Origin: Hyphomicrobiales bacterium
GTDB lineage: Bacteria > Pseudomonadota > Alphaproteobacteria > Parvibaculales > Parvibaculaceae
DNA length: 6,834 nt
Reading direction: 5' to 3'
NCBI GenBank assembly: GCA_015655095.1
Contig: JAATFR010000359.1
Location: 1-6,834 of the forward strand
The notes below the pieces were generated by a model. The model did not search any database, was not told the DNA's origin, and was given only the letters and a program-made list of their open reading frames with translations. Positions 1 through 6,178 of this stretch are shown here, piece by piece. A program made the translations under genes and the position numbers. Each line of letters starts with the position of its first letter. The first letter of the stretch is position 1.

Positions 1-1
1 C

Positions 2-1666
2 GGCATCGTTGGCGACGAAGAGGCGCTGGGCGCGCTCCATCAGTTCACCGGCCAGCGCCTGCGAGGAAGCTTCCCGCAACGCCTTGCCATGCACCCCTTC
101 CGCCTTGGGGTCCGCAACGAAGACGAAGCCCTGAAGCTTGCCAACAAATTCACCTTCGACGAGCACATCCCCGTCTTTATTCACAGCCGCCATCAGATCC
201 TCTTTTTGGCGCAAACGCTTCATCAGAATGCTGGTGCGCCGGTCTATGAACCTTTGCGTCAGCCTCTCGTGCAGGGCATCGGAGAGCTTATCCTCTATAG
301 CGCGCGTCCGCTCTTGCCAATGCAAAGGTTTATCAAGCCATCCGCTTCGATTTGCAATAAAAGTCCACGTCCTGACATGGGCGATCCGCGCGGCGAGAGT
401 ATCAATGTCCCCGTCGGTCCGGTCCAGCTTTGAAACTTGCTCGGCAAACCAGGCCTCGGGAATATGTTCATGATCGTCCATCAGAAACCGGTAAAGGCGG
501 TTCAAAAGTGACGCGTGTTCGCTCACCATGGTTTTACGAAAATCGGGTATCTGCGCGACTTCCCACAGCTTTTTCAGGGCAGCAGGGCCTCGCGCCAGCA
601 CTTTTATCTCCGGATCAAGCTTCAGCCTGACGAGCGCTTCATGGTCGATTCCCATCGGCGCGCGGCTTAATCCGGGCCGCCCCGGGGCCAGCTCAAGGCT
701 GCGGACCAACCCGTCCAGACTCGAGAAGTCGAGATTGGGATTGCGCCAAAGCAACACTCTTTCGGCCTCGAACTGATGGTTCTCGATCCGTCCGATGGTC
801 TCATCGGGCAGACCGGTCGCATCTCCCGTCACCCCGAAAGTGCCATTATTCATATAACGTCCAGCCCGCCCGGCGATCTGGGCAAGCTCGGAAACCTTGA
901 GCGGACGGTGTTCCGAACCATCAAATTTGCTCGTGGAGGCAAAGGCGATGTGGTCTACATCCATGTTGAGCCCCATGCCGATGGCATCCGTCGCAACCAG
1001 AAAATCCACCTCCCCGGACTGATAAAGCGCGACCTGGGCGTTGCGGGTGCGCGGACTGAGCGCGCCCATAACAACCGCCGCACCGCCCCGTTGCCGCCGG
1101 ATCAGTTCGGCCACGGCATAGACCTGATCTGCCGAGAAGGCGACGATGGCAGACCGACGTGGCAAACGCGTGATCTTTTTCGAACCGGACCATGTCAGTT
1201 CGGAGAATCTTGGCCTTGAGATAAAAATCGTATCAGGCAGCAGCTTCTGGATCAGCCCGCGTACGGTCTCAGAGCCCAACACCATTGTTTCCTCCCGGCC
1301 CCGCGCATGCAGCAACCGGTCGGTGAAAATGTGCCCGCGCTCCTTGTCCGTGGCGAGCTGGATCTCGTCGATGGCAATAAACGCCACCTCGCGCTCCAGC
1401 GGCATCGCCTCGACGGTGCAGATGAAATAGCGCGCATGGGGCGGCAAGATTTTTTCCTCGCCGGTGATCAGCGCGACTTCGCTCGCTCCCTTGACCCGGC
1501 GCACACGGTCATAGACCTCCCGGGCGAGAAGCCTGAGCGGCAGACCCATGATACCGGACGAATGCCCCAGCATCCGCTCGATCGCGAGATGGGTCTTGCC
1601 TGTATTCGTGGGGCCCAGTACCGCGGTCACGCGTCCGGGGGGCTCTAAACCTGCCCTGCTACTCAT
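2..1666 (-). CDS. SUV3-like superfamily 2 RNA helicase, C-terminus cut by window edge
   Basis: ATP-dependent helicase of the SUV3 type, predicted to unwind RNA in the cytoplasm during RNA processing or decay; the family is best known from the mitochondrial degradosome, and its bacterial role is poorly defined. The 555 residues present run without interruption. Walker A is GPTNTGKT (18-25), Walker B is the SUV3-type DEIQ (100-103), followed by GSET (131-134). The second RecA-like domain shows ATDAIGMGLNMD (225-236) and motif VI QIAGRAGR (263-270). A SUV3 C-terminal region follows, with LHERLTQRFIDRRTS around 465-479. Alphaproteobacterial members are usually far longer, so several hundred C-terminal residues probably lie beyond the left edge. 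ATG at 1666 is the simplest start and GTG at 1669 is directly in front; neither has a strong ribosome-binding site. The methyltransferase gene lies 124 bases upstream on the same strand. The family call is firm; the biological role is not. Confidence 0.93.
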   Translation of the reverse strand, partial: MSSRAGLEPPGRVTAVLGPTNTGKTHLAIERMLGHSSGIMGLPLRLLAREVYDRVRRVKGASEVALITGEEKILPPHARYFICTVEAMPLEREVAFIAIDEIQLATDKERGHIFTDRLLHARGREETMVLGSETVRGLIQKLLPDTIFISRPRFSELTWSGSKKITRLPRRSAIVAFSADQVYAVAELIRRQRGGAAVVMGALSPRTRNAQVALYQSGEVDFLVATDAIGMGLNMDVDHIAFASTSKFDGSEHRPLKVSELAQIAGRAGRYMNNGTFGVTGDATGLPDETIGRIENHQFEAERVLLWRNPNLDFSSLDGLVRSLELAPGRPGLSRAPMGIDHEALVRLKLDPEIKVLARGPAALKKLWEVAQIPDFRKTMVSEHASLLNRLYRFLMDDHEHIPEAWFAEQVSKLDRTDGDIDTLAARIAHVRTWTFIANRSGWLDKPLHWQERTRAIEDKLSDALHERLTQRFIDRRTSILMKRLRQKEDLMAAVNKDGDVLVEGEFVGKLQGFVFVADPKAEGVHGKALREASSQALAGELMERAQRLFVANDA

Positions 1667-1790
1667 CACAGAGTTGATACCTGAATGCTTTCCGTCCGGA
1701 ATGGACAGGCCCTTTTGGACCGCGCGATCCCCATGTGGGGCCCAACTTCATACCATACAAGGAAAAGAAATGCTCAAGAGGCAGCCCGGT

Positions 1791-2531
1791 TCAGGCCGAC
1801 AGCTTTTTGATCCGGTGTCTCAATTCGCCCAGATTGCCGGAACCGATCAGCGACAGCACCCGCCGGGCCTTGAGAACCAGCGACCGCATCCGGCTTTTTT
1901 CGACCACATAAGGCTGATCGCAGAATTCCTTGTAGTCGAAGGATTCCGTCTTCTCGAATACCGCCGTGCGGTGGCCAATATCCCCCAGCGAACACCAGCC
2001 TGTCTCTTTTTTCAGGAAGGCCGAGAGAATGTGGCAGGACCACAGCTCGATGTCGTCTATGACCGAAAGGCCGCCTATTTTGAGCGCATAGGACGTATAG
2101 AACCAGTCGATCTGGGGCACGGGAAAGCCGTGGCCGCCATCCACGAGCACCAGATCAAGCTCGCCCATCTGGAGTTTCGGCAACGCGATCTGCGAAGGCT
2201 CATTGATGAAAGTCACCGTATCCATGGCGATTGCATTGCCGGCGCAAAAACTCCGTATTCGTTCCATTTCGCCAACATCAGGGCATACGCATATATGCCT
2301 GCACCGGAACATCGCGAAGATGACAGTGCTGAAACCCGCCCCCGTTTCCAGCGTCGCCTGCCCCGGGTGCAGCGTCTTCAGCAGAAAGTCGACCAGCTCG
2401 CTCGATATCGACCAGTTTTCCTTGCCGCCGAGGTGAAACTTCGACTGGTTGCGGAATAATGCCGTCAGCCGCGCCACGCTCTCCGCCGCAACAGAGGCGG
2501 CAACCGCGTCGGCGCTGGAATTGGGCTCCAT
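1791..2531 (-). CDS. Class I SAM-dependent methyltransferase, probably small-molecule type
   Basis: A 246-residue soluble protein with a Rossmann-type methyltransferase core, related by motif pattern to the Methyltransf_24 / class I group. Motif I is LETGAGFS (61-68), which binds SAM. The acidic end of strand 2 is Asp85 in VCPD. Strand 4 gives VDGGH (130-134), and GGLSVIDDI (153-161) supplies a paired Asp that in related O-methyltransferases can bind a metal or the acceptor. There is no signal peptide or membrane segment. The substrate cannot be told from sequence. The frame also opens at a GTG six bases upstream (2537), but AAGGG at 2541-2545 sits 9 bases from the ATG at 2531 and only 3 from the GTG, so I prefer the ATG. 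The helicase gene follows on the same strand after 124 bases; the gap has no clear terminator, so shared transcription is possible. No glycosyltransferase or biosynthetic partner is visible nearby. Confidence 0.88.
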   Translation of the reverse strand: MEPNSSADAVAASVAAESVARLTALFRNQSKFHLGGKENWSISSELVDFLLKTLHPGQATLETGAGFSTVIFAMFRCRHICVCPDVGEMERIRSFCAGNAIAMDTVTFINEPSQIALPKLQMGELDLVLVDGGHGFPVPQIDWFYTSYALKIGGLSVIDDIELWSCHILSAFLKKETGWCSLGDIGHRTAVFEKTESFDYKEFCDQPYVVEKSRMRSLVLKARRVLSLIGSGNLGELRHRIKKLSA

Positions 2532-2540
2532 CTTCACTTT

Positions 2541-2545
2541 CCCTT
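2541..2545 (-). promoter_or_regulatory. Ribosome-binding site deciding the methyltransferase start
   Basis: On the minus strand AAGGG lies 9 bases before ATG 2531 and only 3 bases before the in-frame GTG at 2537. The spacing favours the ATG. Confidence 0.55.
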
Positions 2546-2550
2546 AATTT

Positions 2551-2567
2551 AAATCAAACTGATTTGA
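2551..2567. promoter_or_regulatory. Inverted repeat upstream of the methyltransferase, possible operator
   Basis: Two overlapping perfect dyads share this AT-rich stretch: AAATCA-AAC-TGATTT (2551-2565) and TCAAA-CTGA-TTTGA (2554-2567). They sit 20-36 bases before the preferred methyltransferase ATG, where a repressor would block transcription or its start. A TTGTCA on the minus strand (2565-2570) could be a weak -35 element, but I see no well-spaced -10. The palindromes are directly visible; the regulatory role is inference. Confidence 0.35.
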
Positions 2568-2738
2568 CAATCTGGCATGGCCGCACTGTCCGGGACAAAT
2601 CGCGCGCCCATGCAAGGGTCAGGAAAAAGGGCCCGGACGGGGCTGGAATGCCTGTTCCGGCAAAAAAAGATCATTCACCGAACAAAGCATGTCCGAATCG
2701 TTGACATTGGCGCTTTCCCGCTTCGTTCACGGCTAAAT

Positions 2739-2754
2739 ATTGTGGCTCCACAAT
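2739..2754. promoter_or_regulatory. 16-bp palindrome, candidate operator of acyl-CoA dehydrogenase
   Basis: ATTGTGG-CT-CCACAAT is a perfect 7-bp inverted repeat around a 2-bp centre, about the size and shape of a site for a dimeric repressor such as TetR or GntR family members. It lies 139 bases upstream of the dehydrogenase ATG. The AT-rich TAAATAT at 2734-2740 overlaps its left edge and could be a -10 element, although no matching -35 is seen at the usual distance. The symmetry is seen; the function and regulator are inferred, and no regulator gene is in the window. Confidence 0.4.
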
Positions 2755-2882
2755 GACTTACACACATTGCCGTAGCGTCATAGCCACCTTTCGACCACTA
2801 GCTGTAGTGAGTGATCTTGGCTCTTTCCGTCACCAGACTCCGGTCTATAGTGTTCTCAATCGATATATCAAAAATAAAAATC

Positions 2883-2889
2883 GGGAGGA
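2883..2889 (+). promoter_or_regulatory. Ribosome-binding site fixing the acyl-CoA dehydrogenase start
   Basis: GGGAGGA, a near-perfect Shine-Dalgarno sequence with GGAGG ending 5 bases before ATG 2894. It settles the start against the open upstream frame reaching ATG 2753, which has no such site. Confidence 0.85.
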
Positions 2890-2893
2890 CGAA

Positions 2894-4189
2894 ATGGACT
2901 TCACTATTCCAAAGGAATTGACCGCCTACCTCAAGGAACTGGACGATTTCATCGAACGGGAAATCAAGCCGCTCGAGAACGCCGACGACAATATCCGCTT
3001 CTTCGATCACCGGCGCGAACATGCCCGCACCGACTGGGACAATCAGGGCCTGCCCCGCCATGAGTGGGAAGCGCTGCTTGGACGGATGCGCAAGCTCGCC
3101 GACAAGGCGGGCCATCTGCGCTATGCGCTGCCGAAGGAATTCGGCGGCAAGGACGGCACCAATCTGGGCATGGCGGTCATTCGCGAGCATCTGGCCGCCA
3201 AGGGTCTTGGCCTCCACAATGATCTCCAGAACGAAAGCTCGATCGTCGGCAATTTCCCGACCGTGCTCATGTTCCGCGACTTCGGCACGCCCGAGCAGAA
3301 GGCCAGATACATCACGGGCTCGCTTGACGGTTCGATCCGCGTCGCCTTCGGCCTGACCGAACCCGACCATGGCTCGGACGCGACATGGATGGAAACCCGC
3401 GCCGTTCCCGAAACCCGCGACGGCGTGCGGGGCTATCGCATCGACGGCATGAAAATGTGGAACACCGGCGTTCATGTCGCCACCCATGATTTCGTCTTTG
3501 CCCGCACCAGCGGCAAGGATGGCGATGCGCTCGGCATCACCTGCTTCATTGTACCGATGGATGCACCGGGCGTCGTGATCGAGGAATATCTGTGGACATT
3601 CAACATGCCCACCGATCACCCGCGCATTTCATTCACCAATGTCTGGGTGCCTGAAGAGGACAATCTGGGGGGCATCGATCATGGCCTCCAGCTTGCCCAG
3701 CACTTCGTCCATGAAAACCGCATCCGTCAGGCCGCCTCATCGCTTGGCGCGGCGCAGTTCTGCATCAATGAAAGTGTGAAATACGCCAATGAGCGCAAGC
3801 CTTTCGGCAAACCGCTTGCGGCCAATCAGGCCATCCAGTTTCCGCTGGTGGAGGCCCATACGGAAGCCGAGATGATCCGGACCCTGATTCAAAAGACAGC
3901 CTGGCAGATGGACCAGATGTCGAAGCCAGATGTTGCGCGCTATCTCTCTGACAAGGTCTCCATGTGCAACTACCGGGCGAACCGGCTCTGCTGCAACACC
4001 GCCGACCTTGCCATGCAGATTCATGGCGGCATGGGCTATTCACGCCACAAGCCGTTCGAGCACATCTATCGCCACCACCGGCGCTACCGCATCACGGAAG
4101 GTTCCGAGGAAATCCAGATGCGCAAGATCGGCGGCGTTTTGCTTGGCTATATCCAGAAGCAGAAGCCCGCGCAGAAGGCGGCTGAATAA
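2894..4189 (+). CDS. Acyl-CoA dehydrogenase (FAD-dependent)
   Basis: Oxidises an acyl-CoA to the trans-2-enoyl-CoA, passing electrons through FAD to electron-transfer flavoprotein; first step of beta-oxidation or of a branched-chain/carboxylic acid route, in the cytoplasm. The 431-residue product has the three expected parts: an N-terminal helical domain (about 1-145), the middle beta domain with the flavin loop FGLTEPDHGSD (152-162), and the C-terminal helical domain with RKPFGKPL (301-308) and QIHGGMGY (375-382). Glu402 in ITEGSEEIQMR is at the position of the catalytic base in medium-chain enzymes. The protein is about 40-50 residues longer than classical members, mostly from a charged N-terminal stretch around residues 35-75. 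The start is set by the ribosome-binding site. The gene stands alone, divergent from the methyltransferase and convergent with the hydrolase, and ends at a strong terminator. The family is certain; chain-length or branched preference is unknown. Confidence 0.96.
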   Translation: MDFTIPKELTAYLKELDDFIEREIKPLENADDNIRFFDHRREHARTDWDNQGLPRHEWEALLGRMRKLADKAGHLRYALPKEFGGKDGTNLGMAVIREHLAAKGLGLHNDLQNESSIVGNFPTVLMFRDFGTPEQKARYITGSLDGSIRVAFGLTEPDHGSDATWMETRAVPETRDGVRGYRIDGMKMWNTGVHVATHDFVFARTSGKDGDALGITCFIVPMDAPGVVIEEYLWTFNMPTDHPRISFTNVWVPEEDNLGGIDHGLQLAQHFVHENRIRQAASSLGAAQFCINESVKYANERKPFGKPLAANQAIQFPLVEAHTEAEMIRTLIQKTAWQMDQMSKPDVARYLSDKVSMCNYRANRLCCNTADLAMQIHGGMGYSRHKPFEHIYRHHRRYRITEGSEEIQMRKIGGVLLGYIQKQKPAQKAAE

Positions 4190-4211
4190 ATGCTGCGCCG
4201 GTGAATAAAAC

Positions 4212-4247
4212 GAACCGCCCCGGCTCATCCCGGGGCGGTTCTTCTTT
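4212..4247. terminator. Rho-independent terminator, usable in both directions
   Basis: A perfect 12-bp stem, GAACCGCCCCGG (4212-4223) with its complement at 4230-4241, encloses a 6-base loop. On the plus strand it is followed by TTCTTT and ends the acyl-CoA dehydrogenase transcript 22 bases after the stop. On the minus strand the stem is followed by GTTTTATT, so it can also end the convergent hydrolase transcript. A smaller hairpin, TTTCGG-CACC-CCGAAA (4245-4260), lies between it and the hydrolase stop. Confidence 0.92.
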
Positions 4248-4262
4248 CGGCACCCCGAAATT

Positions 4263-5132
4263 TCAGCGTCTGAAGAAATCCAGAAAAGCCGCCAGCGTTT
4301 CGTCCGGCGCTTCCTCCGGCAGGAAATGTCCGCCGGGCACGCCATGGCCGCGCACGTCATTGGCCTTCAGCCGCCATTCCTCCACCGGATCATAGAGACC
4401 GCCAACAATGCCGTTCTTGCCCCAGAGCACGAGCAGCGGGCATTCGATGCGCTTCTCCCCATCCTCCTTGTCATGCTGAAGATCGATGCTGGCGCCGGCG
4501 AGATAATCCTCGCAGGTCGCATGGATGGCGGCCGGATCACGGAAGAAGCGTTTATATTCCGCCATCGCCTCCGGCGTGAAAACGTCCTTGTCCTTCCAGG
4601 ATGCGAACAGCCTATCAAGCCAGAAATCAGGATCATGCCCGATCATCTTCTCCGGCAAGGGCTGCGGCTGGATGAGATAGAACCAGTGGAAATAGGCGCT
4701 GGCGAGCCGCTTGGACAGACGCCCGTAAACGGTCGCCGTCGGCACGATGTCGAGAATAGCCGCCCGTTCGATCCGTCCGGGATGGTCGAGACACATGCGA
4801 TGGGTCACCCTTGCGCCCCGGTCATGCCCCGCCACCTGAAACCGGGGATAGCCGAGCTTTTCCATGACCGTCACCTGATCGGCCGCCATCACGCGCTTGG
4901 AATATGCCAGATGCTCCTTATCGCCTTCCGGCTTGGCGCTGTCCCCATAACCGCGCAGATCGGGCATCACCAGCGTGAAATGCTCGGCCAGCGCCGGGGC
5001 GATCCGGTGCCACATCGCATGGGTCTCGGGGTATCCGTGCAGCATCAGCAGGGGCGGACCCTTGCCGCCCGTCACCAGATTGATCGTGACTTCGCCCGTA
5101 TCGACCTCGCGCTGTTCGAATGCCTCCAGCAT
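4263..5132 (-). CDS. Alpha/beta hydrolase of the fluoroacetate/haloacetate dehalogenase type
   Basis: Predicted to hydrolyse a 2-haloacid such as haloacetate to the hydroxy acid plus halide through an aspartyl-ester intermediate. The 289-residue length matches family members (about 290-305). Visible residues: oxyanion-hole HGYP (32-35); nucleophile Asp104 in GHDRGAR; two arginines, Arg105 and Arg108, at the carboxylate-binding positions of the Rhodopseudomonas enzyme RPA1163; Asp128 in LDIVP as the acid; His149-Trp150 and Tyr210 at the halide-pocket positions; Trp179 in ASW; and catalytic His269 in GGHFLPEEAPD. Epoxide hydrolases share the fold and Asp nucleophile, but the two arginines and the HW...Y set point to dehalogenases. 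No signal peptide. ATG 5132 has only a weak ribosome-binding site; an in-frame TTG at 5144 is possible. The open frame runs on upstream over the lipoprotein's end but does not look coding. The lipoprotein gene lies 82 bases upstream on the same strand. The fold is certain, the substrate unproven. Confidence 0.88.
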   Translation of the reverse strand: MLEAFEQREVDTGEVTINLVTGGKGPPLLMLHGYPETHAMWHRIAPALAEHFTLVMPDLRGYGDSAKPEGDKEHLAYSKRVMAADQVTVMEKLGYPRFQVAGHDRGARVTHRMCLDHPGRIERAAILDIVPTATVYGRLSKRLASAYFHWFYLIQPQPLPEKMIGHDPDFWLDRLFASWKDKDVFTPEAMAEYKRFFRDPAAIHATCEDYLAGASIDLQHDKEDGEKRIECPLLVLWGKNGIVGGLYDPVEEWRLKANDVRGHGVPGGHFLPEEAPDETLAAFLDFFRR

Positions 5133-5160
5133 CGTCTCTGCCAATTGGTTTTTTATGAAA

Positions 5161-5206
5161 GCTTCCCGGCCATGACCTGTCCGACCAGGGGATCGAAGCG
5201 GGAAGC
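5161..5206 (-). terminator. Weak stem-loop between lipoprotein and hydrolase genes
   Basis: GCTTCCCG (5161-5168) and CGGGAAGC (5199-5206) form a perfect 8-bp stem with a 30-base interior that can fold further (CCTG 5176-5179 with CAGG 5186-5189). On the minus strand it follows the lipoprotein stop and is trailed only by TTTC and then an A-run. It may attenuate rather than stop readthrough into the hydrolase gene. Confidence 0.3.
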
Positions 5207-5214
5207 CATGGCCG

Positions 5215-5949
5215 TCAGTTCCCGGTCGGATAGTCGGGGGCCTGCTGCACGGCAGGATTGAGAATTGGCGCCTTGAACCCCTTCGGCACGCCCTGGACCC
5301 GGCTGCAGGTCTCAGCTGTCTTCTGATCGAGCGCCGAGGCCGGCGCCCAGTAAACCGGCGTGAAGGCCTGTGCCTGCTGCTGAATAGGCTTGATCTCATC
5401 GGGAGACAATTCCCGCGACAGCTTGTCGGCAAGCCTCCCGTCCGGCACCGCGCCAAGCGTCAGCAGGGACGGATTGTGGATATAAAGCTCATTCCAGAAG
5501 GCCGCCGCCTTCAGGTTGCGGCTCACGAGCTTGCCCTCTGCATAGAGTTGAGCAAGGCTCTGCTGAGCTTGCGCGTTGCCGCCTTCGGCTCCCCGCTTCA
5601 TCCACGTGAGCGCCGTTGGAACGTCGCCCTTCGCCGTGATGATGCACTCTCCCAGCGCATATTGGGCCTCCTCATATCCCCGGCCGCGATAGGCAAAGCA
5701 GGTCAGAACCTGCAAGGTCTCGTCGCTGCACGCCTTGCCGGAATCCGCCTCGTTGATGGATTGGGCATAGAGCGAGGCAATAGGATCCTGATCGGCGATA
5801 CTGGGGATAACATTGCCATTGCCGTCGCGCTCGACGCGCTTGCCTGAACCGCAACCTGCAAGCGATCCGGCCACGAGCACCACCGCCGCGAAAGCGGTTG
5901 CCCTGAAAAGGCGACGGGAGCGGAGCGGGAATGATGGAGCTCTGGGCAT
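5215..5949 (-). CDS. Sel1-repeat lipoprotein
   Basis: A 244-residue predicted lipoprotein. The N-terminus has basic residues (PLRSRRLFR, 8-16), a hydrophobic stretch, and lipobox LAGC with the lipidated Cys at residue 33; Gly at +2 would suit outer-membrane sorting. Residues about 93-155 resemble one to two Sel1-like helical repeats: the AQYALGECI segment, then PTALTWMKRGAEGGNAQAQQ, SLAQLYAEGK, and AAAFW. Such repeats usually act in protein-protein contacts; no catalytic motif is visible. The C-terminal third is Pro/Gln-rich with no recognisable domain. Cys74, Cys84, Cys102 and Cys215 could form disulfides in the periplasm. ATG 5949 is chosen because AAGAGG lies 5 bases before it and the signal peptide begins there, although the frame is open to 6285. 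The gene is divergent from methylmalonyl-CoA mutase. Function unknown; lipoprotein and Sel1 assignments are from pattern only. Confidence 0.85.
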   Translation of the reverse strand: MPRAPSFPLRSRRLFRATAFAAVVLVAGSLAGCGSGKRVERDGNGNVIPSIADQDPIASLYAQSINEADSGKACSDETLQVLTCFAYRGRGYEEAQYALGECIITAKGDVPTALTWMKRGAEGGNAQAQQSLAQLYAEGKLVSRNLKAAAFWNELYIHNPSLLTLGAVPDGRLADKLSRELSPDEIKPIQQQAQAFTPVYWAPASALDQKTAETCSRVQGVPKGFKAPILNPAVQQAPDYPTGN

Positions 5950-5954
5950 GAATA

Positions 5955-5960
5955 CCTCTT
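5955..5960 (-). promoter_or_regulatory. Ribosome-binding site of the Sel1 lipoprotein
   Basis: On the minus strand AAGAGG is followed by a 5-base spacer and then ATG 5949. Together with the signal peptide beginning at that ATG, it decides the start against the longer open frame. Confidence 0.75.
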
Positions 5961-6030
5961 TTGGGCCTGACTCGCGGCAAGCGCGCATGGTGTTGGGAAA
6001 AACCGGCGGGTGCAAGCGCCCATAGAGCCT

Positions 6031-6059
6031 ACGCATTTGACGCAGGGGAATCACGCAGG
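6031..6059. repeat. Three short ACGCA direct repeats
   Basis: ACGCA occurs at 6031-6035, 6040-6044 and 6053-6057, with the last two extended to ACGCAGG. They lie between the lipoprotein start and the promoter of the mutase gene, upstream of its -35. They could be activator-binding repeats or chance; the spacings of 9 and 13 bases are uneven. Confidence 0.25.
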
Positions 6060-6082
6060 TCCGCCCGGAGGCGCGGCTTTGT

Positions 6083-6111
6083 TTGACCGGCACGGTCCCA
6101 TCCCCGATACT
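6083..6111 (+). promoter_or_regulatory. Sigma70-type promoter of methylmalonyl-CoA mutase
   Basis: TTGACC (6083-6088) and GATACT (6106-6111) are separated by exactly 17 bases. Five of six bases match the -35 consensus and four of six the -10. Transcription would start near 6118, giving a leader of about 60 bases before the mutase start at 6179. It is the best promoter in the window; the role is inferred from sequence only. Confidence 0.65.
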
Positions 6112-6139
6112 CCGCGCGCTTTCGGGTCGCCTCCGTGAC

Positions 6140-6178
6140 ATGATAAACTGGCGAACAATGAAATTCCGGCGAGAGTAG
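6140..6178 (+). CDS. Possible 12-residue leader peptide abutting the mutase start
   Basis: A short frame in the predicted mutase leader encodes MINWRTMKFRRE and ends with TAG at 6176-6178, directly followed by the mutase ATG at 6179 in the same frame. An internal ATG at 6158 would give a six-residue form. Neither start has a convincing ribosome-binding site. The direct stop-start junction would permit coupled translation or reinitiation, but the frame may be a coincidence, and there is no run of one amino acid as in classic attenuators. Confidence 0.25.
   Translation: MINWRTMKFRRE

Larger units (their letters stand above)
2532..2893. other. Divergent intergenic region between methyltransferase and acyl-CoA dehydrogenase
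   Basis: About 360 bases without a supported gene, from which the methyltransferase is transcribed leftward and the acyl-CoA dehydrogenase rightward. It holds an AT-rich dyad next to the methyltransferase, a 7-bp-arm palindrome at 2739-2754, a weaker dyad CACTA-GCTG-TAGTG at 2796-2809, and a -10-like TATAGT at 2846-2851. A perfect TTGACA at 2701-2706 has no good -10 at 16-18 bases. The last 30 bases before the dehydrogenase are A-rich and end in its ribosome-binding site. The frame of the dehydrogenase stays open back to an ATG at 2753, but the added 47 residues lack a ribosome-binding site and family resemblance, so this is read as non-coding. Confidence 0.6.

Noticed and set aside
1729..1740. 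CCCCA-TG-TGGGG palindrome between methyltransferase and helicase as a terminator
   Set aside because: Short stem with a 2-base loop and no U-tract; probably chance in G+C-rich DNA.
1548..2459. Long plus-strand open frame antisense to the methyltransferase and helicase start
   Set aside because: No family motifs; the opposite strand carries clear methyltransferase and helicase motifs in the same interval.
2588..2638. GTCCGGG and CCCGGAC inverted repeat as a terminator
   Set aside because: The arms are 37 bases apart with no U-tract on either side, and it lies between divergent genes where no terminator is needed.
2701..2706. Perfect TTGACA as a -35 element for the acyl-CoA dehydrogenase
   Set aside because: No -10-like hexamer occurs 16-18 bases downstream; the nearest, TAAATA, is 27 bases away.
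2753..2893. Upstream in-frame extension of the acyl-CoA dehydrogenase to an ATG at 2753
   Set aside because: No ribosome-binding site there, the 47 added residues do not resemble the family, and GGGAGGA sits at the right distance from ATG 2894.
2798..3619. Long minus-strand open frame antisense to the acyl-CoA dehydrogenase
   Set aside because: It mirrors conserved dehydrogenase sequence and shows no domain of its own.
4326..5261. Long plus-strand open frame antisense to the hydrolase
   Set aside because: It is a by-product of G+C-rich codons; the opposite strand has the full set of hydrolase catalytic residues.
5133..5456. In-frame extension of the hydrolase over the 3' end of the lipoprotein gene
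   Set aside because: It lies largely in another frame over lipoprotein coding sequence, has low-complexity Arg/Ser-rich content, and family members begin near ATG 5132.
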